The notes under the pieces are model-generated. The model made no database searches. It was given only the letters and a program-made list of their open reading frames with translations, and had not been told where the DNA came from. The position numbers and the translations under genes were made by a program. A stretch of 64,000 nucleotides of DNA, taken from contig NZ_BMRF01000004.1 in NCBI RefSeq assembly GCF_014648495.1, positions 186,001-250,000 on the forward strand, read 5' to 3'. The DNA is from Actinomadura cremea (GTDB lineage: Bacteria; Actinomycetota; Actinomycetes; Streptosporangiales; Streptosporangiaceae). Position 1 is the first letter of the stretch; every line of letters starts with the position of its first letter. Below, piece after piece: positions 17,473-25,081 of this stretch.

Positions 17473-20448
17473 TTGAAGCTCAGCCGTAGCAGACCCCGTT
17501 CCCCCGGCCGGCGCAGCCGGTCGCTGACCCTCCTCCTGTCCGCCGCGCTCGTGGCGCCGCTCGTCCAGACGGCCCCGGCCGCCGCCCGCGAGCCCCTCCC
17601 GTTCCGCGACCCCGGCCTTCCCGTGGCCGTCCGCGTCGACGACCTGCTCGGCCGGCTCGCGCTCGACGAGAAGATCGGGCTGCTGCACCAGTACCAGGCG
17701 CCGATCCCGCGCCTCGGCATCGGCCGGTTCAAGACCGGCACCGAGGCCCTGCACGGGCTCGCCTGGACCACCGACGTCCACGCGGACGGCGCCGTCCGCA
17801 CCGCGAAGGCGACCGTGTTCCCGCAGTCGGTCGGCCTCGGCGCCACCTGGGACCCGGCGCTGATGAAGGAGATCGGCTCGGTCGTCGGCGACGAGGCGCG
17901 CGGCCACCACAGCGAGAACCCCGACGTCTGGGGCCTGCAGTTGTGGGCACCGGTCGTCAACCTGCTGCGCGACCCGCGCTGGGGCCGCAACGAGGAGGGC
18001 TACTCCGAGGACCCGCTGCTCACCGGCCTGCTCGCCACCGGCTACGGCCGGGGCATGCGCGGCGACGACCCGAATCGCCTCAAGACGGCGCCCGTCCTGA
18101 AGCACTACCTCGCCAACAACAACGAGTACAAGCGCACCGAGACCTCCTCCAGCCTGCGCCCGCGCGCGAAGAAGGAGTACTACGAGGTCCCGTTCAGGAT
18201 GCCGGTCTCGAACGAGGCGGTCACCGGCATCATGACGGCGTACAACAAGGTCAACGGCCGTCCCGCGACGGTCACCCCGGACGCCGCCGGGCTGGTGCGG
18301 TCCTGGACGGACGAGACGCTGTTCAACGTCACCGACGCGGGCGGCCCGAACAACCTCATCGGCTCGCAGAACTACTTCCCCGACCTGGCCACCGCGGACG
18401 CCGCCACCATCAAGGCGGGCGTGGACGGCTTCACGGTCGACGACACCAAGTCGTCCATCACGATCGGCGCGGTCAACGAGGCCCTCGACCGGGGGCTGCT
18501 CACCGAGGCCGACGTCGACGGGGCCGTGCGCCACATCCTGAACATCCGGGTGCGGCTCGGCGAGTTCGACCCGGACGGCGGTCCGCACGCCGGTATCGGC
18601 ATGGAGGTCGTCGACAGCCCCGGGCACCGCGCGCTGGCCCGCAAGGCGGCCGTGGAGCAGATGGTGCTGCTCAAGAACGAGGGGAAGGCGCTGCCCGTCG
18701 CCCCCGGCGAGAAGGTCGCCGTGGTCGGCCCGCTCTCCGACACCCTCTACACCGACTGGTACTCGGGCGCCCTCCCGTACGAGGTCACCCCGGTGGACGG
18801 CGTCCGCGCCCGCGCCGGCGCGGACAACGTCACCACCAGCGAGGGCGTCGACCGCATCGCCCTCAAGGACGCCCGGACCGGCGAGTACGTCGCGGGCGGC
18901 ACCGGCGCCGACGGCGCCGTCCTCAAGACCGGCCCGACCACCCCGGACGCCACCGCCCAGTTCGACGTCTTCGACTGGGGCCAGGGAATCGTCACCCTGC
19001 GCAGCGTCGCGAACGGCAGGACGGTCGGCCGCCACAACTGGGGCTCGAACTTCTCCAACAGCCAGGCGCAGCCGAACGGCTGGTTCGTCCAGCAGATGTT
19101 CGAGCTGGAGGAGCAGCCGGGCGGCGGCGTCCTGCTGCGCTACGCGGGCTACGAGAACCCGGCCGACCCCTACGTGAAGGTGCTCGACGACGGCACCCTC
19201 GCCCTCTCCTCGAAGGCCGACGCGACACCGTTCGCCAAGGACGTCATCGGCAGCGGCACCGACTCCGCCGTGGCGGCCGCGAAGCGGGCGGACACCGCCG
19301 TCGTCGTGGTCGGCAGCATGCCGTTCATCAACGGCCGCGAGGACCACGACCGCACCACGATGGACCTCGCCGAGGGGCAGCTCGAACTGGTCAAGGCCGT
19401 CCGCGCGGCCAACCCGAACACGGTCGTCGTCGTGGAGAACAGCTACCCGACCACGCTCACCTGGGCGGAGGCCAACGTCCCGGCGATCCTGTGGACGAGC
19501 CACGCGGGCGCCGAGACGGGCAACGCGCTCGCCGACGTCCTGTTCGGCGACGAGAACCCGTCCGGCAAGCTGCCGCAGACCTGGTACCGGTCGGCGGAGC
19601 AGCTGCCGAGCATCCTCGACTACGACATCATCGACACGAACCGCACGTACCAGTACTTCCAGGGCGATCCCCTGTACGAGTTCGGGTACGGCCTCTCCTA
19701 CACGACCTTCCGCTACGGCGAGCCCAAGCTGAGCCGCCGCTCGATGAGCGCCGACGGCACGATCGAGGTCACCGTCCCGGTCACCAACACCGGGAGGCGC
19801 GCGGGCGAGGAAGTCGTCCAGCTCTACACCCACCAGCAGAAGTCCCGGGTGAAGCAGCCGGTCAAGGAACTGCGCGACTTCGCCAAGGTGGCGCTCGCGC
19901 CGGGCGAGACCGAACGCGTGAAGCTGGAGATCAAGGCGTCCGACCTGGCGTTCTGGGACGTCACGCGGAACACGTGGGCGGTCGAGAGCGCCCGGCACGA
20001 CGTGCTGATCGGCTCGTCCTCCGCCGACGTCCGGCAGCGCACGAAGGTCAACGTGCGGGGCGAGCGGATCCCGGCCCGCGACCTGTCCGCGCCGACCCGA
20101 GCGGCCGACTTCGACGACCACGACGGCATCGTCCTGGCCGACGAGACCAAGGCGGACGGCGACGTCGTCGAGGGCTCCGCGGGCGCCTGGATCGAGTTCG
20201 CGGACGCCGATCTCGGCAAGGGCGCCGGCACGATCACCGCCCGCGTCGCGGGGGCCGGCGCCGCGACGATCGAGGTCCGGCTCGACGCCCCGGACGGCCG
20301 CCGCATCGGCACCCTCGACGTCCCGTCCACCGGCGGGGTCTACGACTACGCGGACATCACCGCCGACCTGAGCCGCACGCGCGGCCGGCACGACGTCTAC
20401 CTGGTGTTCGACGGCGAGACCCGCCTGAGCACGTTCACCCTGGAGTAG
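17473..20448 (+). CDS. Secreted glycoside hydrolase family 3 enzyme with inserted and C-terminal carbohydrate-binding-like domains
   Basis: This enzyme of about 991 residues is probably a beta-xylosidase or beta-glucosidase. The TTG start is chosen because AAGGAG lies five bases upstream and it opens a typical signal peptide (Arg-rich start, SLTLLLSAALVAPL, then AAA). The GH3 N domain holds RDPRWGRNEEGYSEDP and the probable nucleophile Asp in FNVTDAGGPNNL. The C domain (VVVVGSMPF, EDHDRTTMDL) is interrupted by an insert of about 140 residues (from ARTGEYVAGG to ADPYVKVLDDG) that looks like a fascin or trefoil-type module. A fibronectin-III-like domain and a C-terminal CBM6-like domain of about 115 residues (AGAWIEFADADLG to LVFDGETRLSTF) follow. 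The exact substrate is not determined. Confidence 0.87.
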   Translation: MKLSRSRPRSPGRRSRSLTLLLSAALVAPLVQTAPAAAREPLPFRDPGLPVAVRVDDLLGRLALDEKIGLLHQYQAPIPRLGIGRFKTGTEALHGLAWTTDVHADGAVRTAKATVFPQSVGLGATWDPALMKEIGSVVGDEARGHHSENPDVWGLQLWAPVVNLLRDPRWGRNEEGYSEDPLLTGLLATGYGRGMRGDDPNRLKTAPVLKHYLANNNEYKRTETSSSLRPRAKKEYYEVPFRMPVSNEAVTGIMTAYNKVNGRPATVTPDAAGLVRSWTDETLFNVTDAGGPNNLIGSQNYFPDLATADAATIKAGVDGFTVDDTKSSITIGAVNEALDRGLLTEADVDGAVRHILNIRVRLGEFDPDGGPHAGIGMEVVDSPGHRALARKAAVEQMVLLKNEGKALPVAPGEKVAVVGPLSDTLYTDWYSGALPYEVTPVDGVRARAGADNVTTSEGVDRIALKDARTGEYVAGGTGADGAVLKTGPTTPDATAQFDVFDWGQGIVTLRSVANGRTVGRHNWGSNFSNSQAQPNGWFVQQMFELEEQPGGGVLLRYAGYENPADPYVKVLDDGTLALSSKADATPFAKDVIGSGTDSAVAAAKRADTAVVVVGSMPFINGREDHDRTTMDLAEGQLELVKAVRAANPNTVVVVENSYPTTLTWAEANVPAILWTSHAGAETGNALADVLFGDENPSGKLPQTWYRSAEQLPSILDYDIIDTNRTYQYFQGDPLYEFGYGLSYTTFRYGEPKLSRRSMSADGTIEVTVPVTNTGRRAGEEVVQLYTHQQKSRVKQPVKELRDFAKVALAPGETERVKLEIKASDLAFWDVTRNTWAVESARHDVLIGSSSADVRQRTKVNVRGERIPARDLSAPTRAADFDDHDGIVLADETKADGDVVEGSAGAWIEFADADLGKGAGTITARVAGAGAATIEVRLDAPDGRRIGTLDVPSTGGVYDYADITADLSRTRGRHDVYLVFDGETRLSTFTLE

Positions 20449-20457
20449 CCCCGCCGA

Positions 20458-20490
20458 GCCCGCCCGCCCCGGGGACCGGGGCGGGCGGGC
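20458..20490. terminator. Terminator hairpin after the GH3 gene
   Basis: A perfect 13-base GC stem, GCCCGCCCGCCCC (20458-20470) with GGGGCGGGCGGGC (20478-20490), has a seven-base loop and starts ten bases after the GH3 stop. There is no U tract, as is common in actinomycetes. Confidence 0.7.
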
Positions 20491-20605
20491 GAGGAGCCGC
20501 TGCGGCGCGGACGAGAGGAGGCGGACGATCCGCGCGTGAAGGCCCGGCTGCCGGCCGTCCGGCGGGTCCTGGGCCCGGCGGACGGCGGCGCGGCGCGTCC
20601 CGCGT

Positions 20606-20636
20606 CCCCAGGTGCCGCCGCGGGCGGCACCTGGGG
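20606..20636. terminator. Terminator hairpin after the methyltransferase gene
   Basis: A perfect 14-base stem, CCCCAGGTGCCGCC (20606-20619) with its complement (20623-20636), has a three-base loop and abuts the stop codon of the leftward methyltransferase gene. Together with the hairpin at 20458 it insulates two convergent genes. The 115 bases between the two hairpins hold no gene I can support. Confidence 0.75.
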
Positions 20637-21251
20637 TCAGGGCGCGCGGCGGACGGCGATCACGTTGTCGAGCAGGGTGCCGGTCTCGCCGTCGGGACTC
20701 GTGGCCTCGCGCTCGTGGACACCGCACCGCTCGGTCGTCCACACGGCGGTGTCGAGGGCCAGGTCGGCGAACGTCTCGTCGGCGGTGGGGAACCGGTGGT
20801 CGTGGTGGTGCCGGGACCACGGCGGGGCGGCGGCGTGCTCGACGATCAGCAGCAGGCCGCCGGGCGCGACGGCGGCGGCCGCCGCCCGCAGGATCTCGGC
20901 GCGCGGCCAGTCCAGCGGCGACTGCAGGAATTGCGCCGACACCAGGTCGTAGGATCCCTTCGGGAAATCGCGGCCGAGGTCGTGCCGCCGGAATTCGACG
21001 TCCACGCCCGCGTCGGCGGCGTGCGCCGCCGCGCGATCGAGGGCGACGGTGGAGACGTCGACGGCGGTCACCGTCCATCCGCGGCGGGCGAGCCAGACGG
21101 CGTCGGCGCCCTCGCCGCAGCCGAGATCGAGCGCGGTGCCCGGGGCCAGCGGCTCGACGACGCTCACCATGACGGGGTTCGGGTTGCCGCTCCACACCCG
21201 GTCGCGGGCGCGGTAGTGGTCCTCCCAGAACTCCTCGGTCTCGTCGCTCAT
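20637..21251 (-). CDS. Class I SAM-dependent methyltransferase
   Basis: This 204-residue small-molecule methyltransferase has SAM motif I LDLGCGEGADAVWLA near residues 41-55 and the acidic VTAVDVS strand next. The HDLGRDFPKGSYDLVSAQF region corresponds to motifs II and III. The start MSDETEEFWEDHYRARDRVWSGNPN resembles TehB/thiopurine-type methyltransferases that act on small toxic compounds. A strong AGGAGG site precedes the ATG. The His-rich loop (SRHHHDHRF) is typical of this subgroup. It stands alone between a convergent terminator and an AT-richer intergenic region; the substrate is unknown. Confidence 0.88.
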   Translation of the reverse strand: MSDETEEFWEDHYRARDRVWSGNPNPVMVSVVEPLAPGTALDLGCGEGADAVWLARRGWTVTAVDVSTVALDRAAAHAADAGVDVEFRRHDLGRDFPKGSYDLVSAQFLQSPLDWPRAEILRAAAAAVAPGGLLLIVEHAAAPPWSRHHHDHRFPTADETFADLALDTAVWTTERCGVHEREATSPDGETGTLLDNVIAVRRAP

Positions 21252-21494
21252 GCGGTACCTCCTGTCGGATGCGGTCCCCGCATCTTCGGTGACGGAGGCG
21301 GGCGCAGGCAAAATCGTTTGCCGCTTCGGCAACTCCGCCCGGTTCGATGCGGTCTGTGAATTTCGTGCCGTGATTCGTCGCCACATTGGCGTTTTTCGGA
21401 TGCACATGTGCGCGGATTGCATTGCGCGAGCCGAGCGGTGCCGATTTAGGTGTGAACGACACCCGATGAACGGCGGGCTTTTCAGGAGGGGAAA
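21252..21494. promoter_or_regulatory. Divergent intergenic region between methyltransferase and inhibitor genes
   Basis: These 243 bases are noticeably lower in GC than the flanks and must hold the promoters of both genes. I cannot name a convincing -35/-10 pair. A short hairpin-like stretch (GGCAAAATCGTTTGCCG) lies near 21308-21324. No coding frame with normal actinomycete codon use crosses it. Confidence 0.4.
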
Positions 21495-21905
21495 ATGCGT
21501 ATTTCGCCAAACAATGTCCGATGGGCCGCGCTGCTGGGGGTGACGGTGGCGCTGACCGTCGTCGGCCCGGTCGCGGGGGCGCGCGAACCGCAGGGCGTCT
21601 ACCGGCTCGGCGTGACGGCGGGGAGCGCCGCGCGGGACGGGGCGGGCGCCGCGCGGGCGACGCTGACGTGCCGTCCGGACGGCGGGTCGCACCCGCGCGC
21701 CGCGGCGGCGTGCAAGCAGCTCGGGCGGGCCCGCGGCGACATCGCGAAGATCCCCGCGGCCGGCGGCATGTGCACGACGGAGTACGCCCCCGTGCGGGTC
21801 CGCGCCGACGGCAGGTGGAACGGCCGGGCCCGGCGGTTCGAGAGGACGTTCTCCAACAGGTGCGTCGCCGTCCGCGAGACCGGCGGGGTCGTGTTCCGGT
21901 TCTGA
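21495..21905 (+). CDS. Secreted subtilisin inhibitor-like protein (SSI family)
   Basis: This 136-residue protein has a signal peptide ending near residue 29 (VGPVAGA) and a mature part of about 107 residues, the usual SSI size. Four Cys (59, 73, 93, 123) match the two conserved disulfides. TLTCRPDGGSHPRAAAAC and FERTFSNRCVAV are family signatures. SSI proteins are secreted dimers that block subtilisin- or trypsin-like proteases. By alignment with SSI (reactive bond Met73-Val74 after Cys71), the reactive bond here would be Thr95-Glu96, an unusual pair. The ATG follows AGGAGGGG. No protease gene is adjacent. Confidence 0.9.
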   Translation: MRISPNNVRWAALLGVTVALTVVGPVAGAREPQGVYRLGVTAGSAARDGAGAARATLTCRPDGGSHPRAAAACKQLGRARGDIAKIPAAGGMCTTEYAPVRVRADGRWNGRARRFERTFSNRCVAVRETGGVVFRF

Positions 21906-22066
21906 ATCCGGCGGAACGACTTTACAGACAGCGATGTCTGTTAGAGACTTCCTCCGGCGGGACCGGGATCCGGGCCGCGCGGTCACGCCCGTCGCCGGGA
22001 CGGTGCGCGGGCGGCGCGGCGCACGACCGGCGATCCCGGCGGTGATCGAGCGACGCGGAGGATGGC

Positions 22067-24286
22067 ATGGCGTATCCGGGTCCTGGCGAGGGTCCGGCAC
22101 CGGCGGGGAGCCCGCCGGTGCCGAGGCCCGCACCGCCGCCGCAGGCTCCGCCCGACGCGCCGATGCCGCCGATGTCGCTGATGCCGCAGCTCCGGATGCT
22201 GAACGGACTCCAACGCGCGGTGCTCCTCGGCATCGTCGGGACGCTCGTCCTGGCGATGGTGACCGGACTGACCGGGGCGATCGTCTCCCGGACCGGCACG
22301 TCCGTGGCGAGCCGCGACCTGCGGCCCTTCCAGCAGGCCCTCGACGACCTCGCGCAGGCGCCCGGCCTGCGCTACCGGGACACGGCCGCCGCGGGGACGG
22401 GCGAACGCGACATCACGGTCACCGCGTCCGGCAACAAGTTCGGCACCGCCGGTCCGGGCGACACGGACGGCGACACGGACGGCGACCCGAGCGGCGGCCC
22501 GAACGTCCTCCAGGTCGGCGGGAAGACCTTCACCCGCGGGCAGGGCGGCACGGGCACGGGCACGGGCACCGGATCGTCCGACGGCTGGACGGCCGGTGCC
22601 GAGGGCGCCGCCGCGCGGATCGGCGAGGTGCTCGACGGCAGGCCGGCACCGCCCGCGCTGGCGGCGGAGCTGTCCGCGGCCCTGAAGAAGGCGGGAAGCG
22701 TCCCGCAGCCCGAGGACTCGGACTCGGCCACCGCGGGCGGGAAGCCCGCGAAGGCCCTCAACACCCCGGCGGGGCGGCTGCTCGTGACCCGGCAGGCGCC
22801 GCACCGGGTGCTGCGCCTGGAAGCCTTCGGCGGGGCCGGGCGGGAGGAGCCGTTCAGGAGCGGGCTGCTCGCCGCCGACACCCCGCGGGTGACCAGCGGC
22901 CCGCTGGAGGACGGCGACTCCGCGGGCATCGACCTCTCGCCGATCGACGGGCCCGCCGCCACCGAGATGTACGACGCGCTGGAGAAGCAGGTCGAGCGGC
23001 TCGAGGACGCGACCGACGGCGGGATCTCCTTCACCCTCGGCGCGTCGGGGAACGTGAAGTGCGGCGCCGGGGGCTGCTCGGTCTCGAAGAGCTTCACCGG
23101 GAGCCTCACCGGCGCCGCCCGGTCCCGCGTCACCGGCGGCAACGTCACCGCGGTCCTGCGGGCGACGTTCTCCATCGACGGGCGTTCGGCGGGCGGTTGC
23201 ACCAGCGACAGCCGCACGTTCCCGGTCAGCGGCGCGAGCGTCTCCGGCACCCTGAGCTGCTCCAACCCGGGCGCCGGGGCGGTGTTCAACTCCGTCAACG
23301 CGCAGCACAGGTCCCGGGCCATGGCCCGCTCCAGGGCCATGGGCGGCCGGCCGGTCAGCTACCGCGTCCCGTTCCGCGCCGACACCGCGATCAACGCGCG
23401 CGCCCTCGCGGCGGTCGAGGTGAAGCGGCTCGTCGAGCAGGTGAAGACCGAACGCGACGTCGCCGAGTGCGTCGAACCGAACAGCTTCCCGCCCGGCACG
23501 CGGGTCCTCATGGCCGGCGGCGGCACGAAGCCGATCGAGGACGTGCGGATCGGGGACGCCGTCCTCGCCACCGTCCCGGAGACCGGCGCGACCGGTGCCG
23601 AGCGCGTCCTCGCCACCCCCGCGAGCGGCGGGTACAAGGATCTCGTCCGGATCACCACCGGCGCGGGGCACGGCGCCGAGGGCGGCGCCGTCGTCGCCAC
23701 CGGCGGCCACCCCTTCTGGGTCGCGGGCGGCATCGGCCGATGGGTCGACGCCGCCGCGCTGGAACCGGGCATGTGGCTGCGCACCAGCGCAGGCGGCCAC
23801 GTCCAGATCACCGCCGTCGAGCACCGGACCGCCCGCGACCGGCGCGTCCACAACCTCACCGTCGCGGACGCCCGCACCTATTACGTCCGGGTGGGCGGCG
23901 CGTACGTGCTCGTCCACAACACCAACTGCTTCAACATGACCCCCATGGGGAACGGAGGTGTGCGTTCGCCCGCCGGGCTGGTCTACAACCCGGGGTCGGC
24001 CCACGGCCACCGGCTGCGCCATGTCCAGGCCCACGGCAACCGCTTCCCGGTCGACCCGTCGAAGCCGACCCACACCCGGTTCAACACCTACGGGCGAGAG
24101 CTGTTCCGGCTGGTGGACGAGGCGTGGACGAAGCGGGCGTCCGGCACGAAAACGACGAAGAACGGCACCGACGAGTACGTGATCCCGATGGGGAAGGAGA
24201 TCGGGACCAACGGCGAGAGGTCCGTGAAGATCGTCGTGGAAGAGGGCAGCGGTAGGATCATCACGGCGCACCCGGTGCCATTCTGA
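22067..24286 (+). CDS. Membrane-anchored polymorphic toxin with Hint domain and C-terminal RNase-like toxin
   Basis: This 739-residue protein has four parts. A Pro-rich cytoplasmic N terminus covers about residues 1-45 and a single transmembrane helix about 51-74. A large extracytoplasmic region of about 390 residues follows; it contains low-complexity GDTDGDTDGD and TGTGTGTG runs and a Ser/Gly-rich Cys-containing part, and I do not recognise it. A Hint (hedgehog/intein) pretoxin domain runs from about Cys468 (CVEPNSFPPGTRVLM) through GGHPFW to VLVHN at 614-618. The last 121 residues have a His-rich GHRLRHVQAH stretch and end IITAHPVPF, reminiscent of BECR-fold ribonuclease toxins. Hint cleavage would release this tip. 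A small gene ten bases downstream is the candidate immunity gene. Confidence 0.85.
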   Translation: MAYPGPGEGPAPAGSPPVPRPAPPPQAPPDAPMPPMSLMPQLRMLNGLQRAVLLGIVGTLVLAMVTGLTGAIVSRTGTSVASRDLRPFQQALDDLAQAPGLRYRDTAAAGTGERDITVTASGNKFGTAGPGDTDGDTDGDPSGGPNVLQVGGKTFTRGQGGTGTGTGTGSSDGWTAGAEGAAARIGEVLDGRPAPPALAAELSAALKKAGSVPQPEDSDSATAGGKPAKALNTPAGRLLVTRQAPHRVLRLEAFGGAGREEPFRSGLLAADTPRVTSGPLEDGDSAGIDLSPIDGPAATEMYDALEKQVERLEDATDGGISFTLGASGNVKCGAGGCSVSKSFTGSLTGAARSRVTGGNVTAVLRATFSIDGRSAGGCTSDSRTFPVSGASVSGTLSCSNPGAGAVFNSVNAQHRSRAMARSRAMGGRPVSYRVPFRADTAINARALAAVEVKRLVEQVKTERDVAECVEPNSFPPGTRVLMAGGGTKPIEDVRIGDAVLATVPETGATGAERVLATPASGGYKDLVRITTGAGHGAEGGAVVATGGHPFWVAGGIGRWVDAAALEPGMWLRTSAGGHVQITAVEHRTARDRRVHNLTVADARTYYVRVGGAYVLVHNTNCFNMTPMGNGGVRSPAGLVYNPGSAHGHRLRHVQAHGNRFPVDPSKPTHTRFNTYGRELFRLVDEAWTKRASGTKTTKNGTDEYVIPMGKEIGTNGERSVKIVVEEGSGRIITAHPVPF

Positions 24287-24296
24287 CGGGGGAGCG

Positions 24297-24572
24297 GTGG
24301 CCGACGAATACCTTTGCGGCGAGTGCCGGGCCGGACTCGTCCGGCGCTATCGGGTGAAGCGGACGAGCGTGCCGGTCTGGGTCTGCGCGGAGTGCGACTC
24401 GATCTGGTTCCACCGCGACCGGCTCGGCCGCGGCGAGAGCCTCGGGACGCCCGGCGTGGAGACGGCGCAGATCCTCGCGCCGTCCGACGGCAACCTCGTC
24501 CAGATCGTCGAACCCTACGTCGACGCGGGCGACGTCCCCGACTGGGAGCAGATCGAACCGTTCCCGGAGTAG
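24297..24572 (+). CDS. Candidate immunity protein with a Cys-pair zinc-ribbon-like motif
   Basis: This 91-residue acidic cytoplasmic protein starts at GTG after GGGGGAG, ten bases behind the toxin stop. Two knuckles, LCGEC (near residue 7) and VCAEC (near 30), suggest a bound zinc. The rest is Glu/Asp-rich, as expected for a protein masking a basic nuclease. I do not recognise a named family. The immunity role rests on position and charge only; a small zinc-ribbon regulator is the alternative. Confidence 0.6.
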   Translation: MADEYLCGECRAGLVRRYRVKRTSVPVWVCAECDSIWFHRDRLGRGESLGTPGVETAQILAPSDGNLVQIVEPYVDAGDVPDWEQIEPFPE

Positions 24573-24575
24573 CCC

Positions 24576-25058
24576 TCAGCCGTGCGCGCGGTCGTGCAGG
24601 GCCCGGATGTCGGCCTCCAGCGCGGCCACCGGCCCCTCGACGCGGACGCCCGGCGCCACCTCCCGCACCGGGATCGGACGCACCGGCGCCGGCGGCAGCC
24701 CGCGCCCGGCGAGCCACCCGGTGAGCTGGGCGGACGACGCGACGTACACGATCCGGCCGAGCCCGACCCAGCCGTGCGCCGCCGCGCACATCGGGCAGTG
24801 CTCCCCGGACGTGAAGACGGTCGCGGTGGCGCGCTCGTCCGGCGTCATGTGCCCGGCCGCCCAGCGGGCCAGCTCGAACTCGGGGTGGCGGGTGCGGTCG
24901 CCGCCGGCGACGCGGTTGCGGTCCTCGGCCAGGACCTCGCCCGACCCCGACACCAGCACGGACCCGAACGGCTCATCGCCGTCCGCGAGGGCCTCGGCGG
25001 CCAGCTCCACGCAGCGGCGCAGATGGGACATCTCTTCCGGGGACGGCTCGTACGGCAT
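24576..25058 (-). CDS. Nucleoside/nucleobase deaminase (cytidine deaminase-like fold)
   Basis: This 160-residue zinc-dependent deaminase has the first zinc motif as His58-Pro59-Glu60 (the usual form is HAE) and the second as CPMC (Cys88, Cys91), preceded by the FGSVLVSGSGEVLAED strand. The family removes amino groups from guanine, cytosine or adenosine in nucleosides or tRNA. The Pro in the catalytic motif is shared with some actinobacterial family members, so loss of activity is not implied. It ends three bases from the candidate immunity gene, on the other strand. The substrate is not identifiable. Confidence 0.85.
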   Translation of the reverse strand: MPYEPSPEEMSHLRRCVELAAEALADGDEPFGSVLVSGSGEVLAEDRNRVAGGDRTRHPEFELARWAAGHMTPDERATATVFTSGEHCPMCAAAHGWVGLGRIVYVASSAQLTGWLAGRGLPPAPVRPIPVREVAPGVRVEGPVAALEADIRALHDRAHG

Positions 25059-25081
25059 GTGATGATCTTACGCCCGCCGGG

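Noticed and set aside
16495-21510. A 1671-codon open frame on the minus strand across the LacI and GH3 genes
   Set aside because: It is a shadow frame produced by high GC. It overlaps well-supported genes on the plus strand, and its translation is Arg/Gly/Val-rich without domains.
22540-22580. TGTGTGTG-type repeat as possible phase-variable or CRISPR-like element
   Set aside because: It is a short in-frame low-complexity Gly/Thr linker. There are no spacers, and the repeat unit does not change the frame by simple slippage in a convincing way.
24576-25058. Deaminase gene as a second toxin of the polymorphic-toxin locus
   Set aside because: It runs on the opposite strand, is full length for housekeeping deaminases, and has no toxin-delivery or Hint region.
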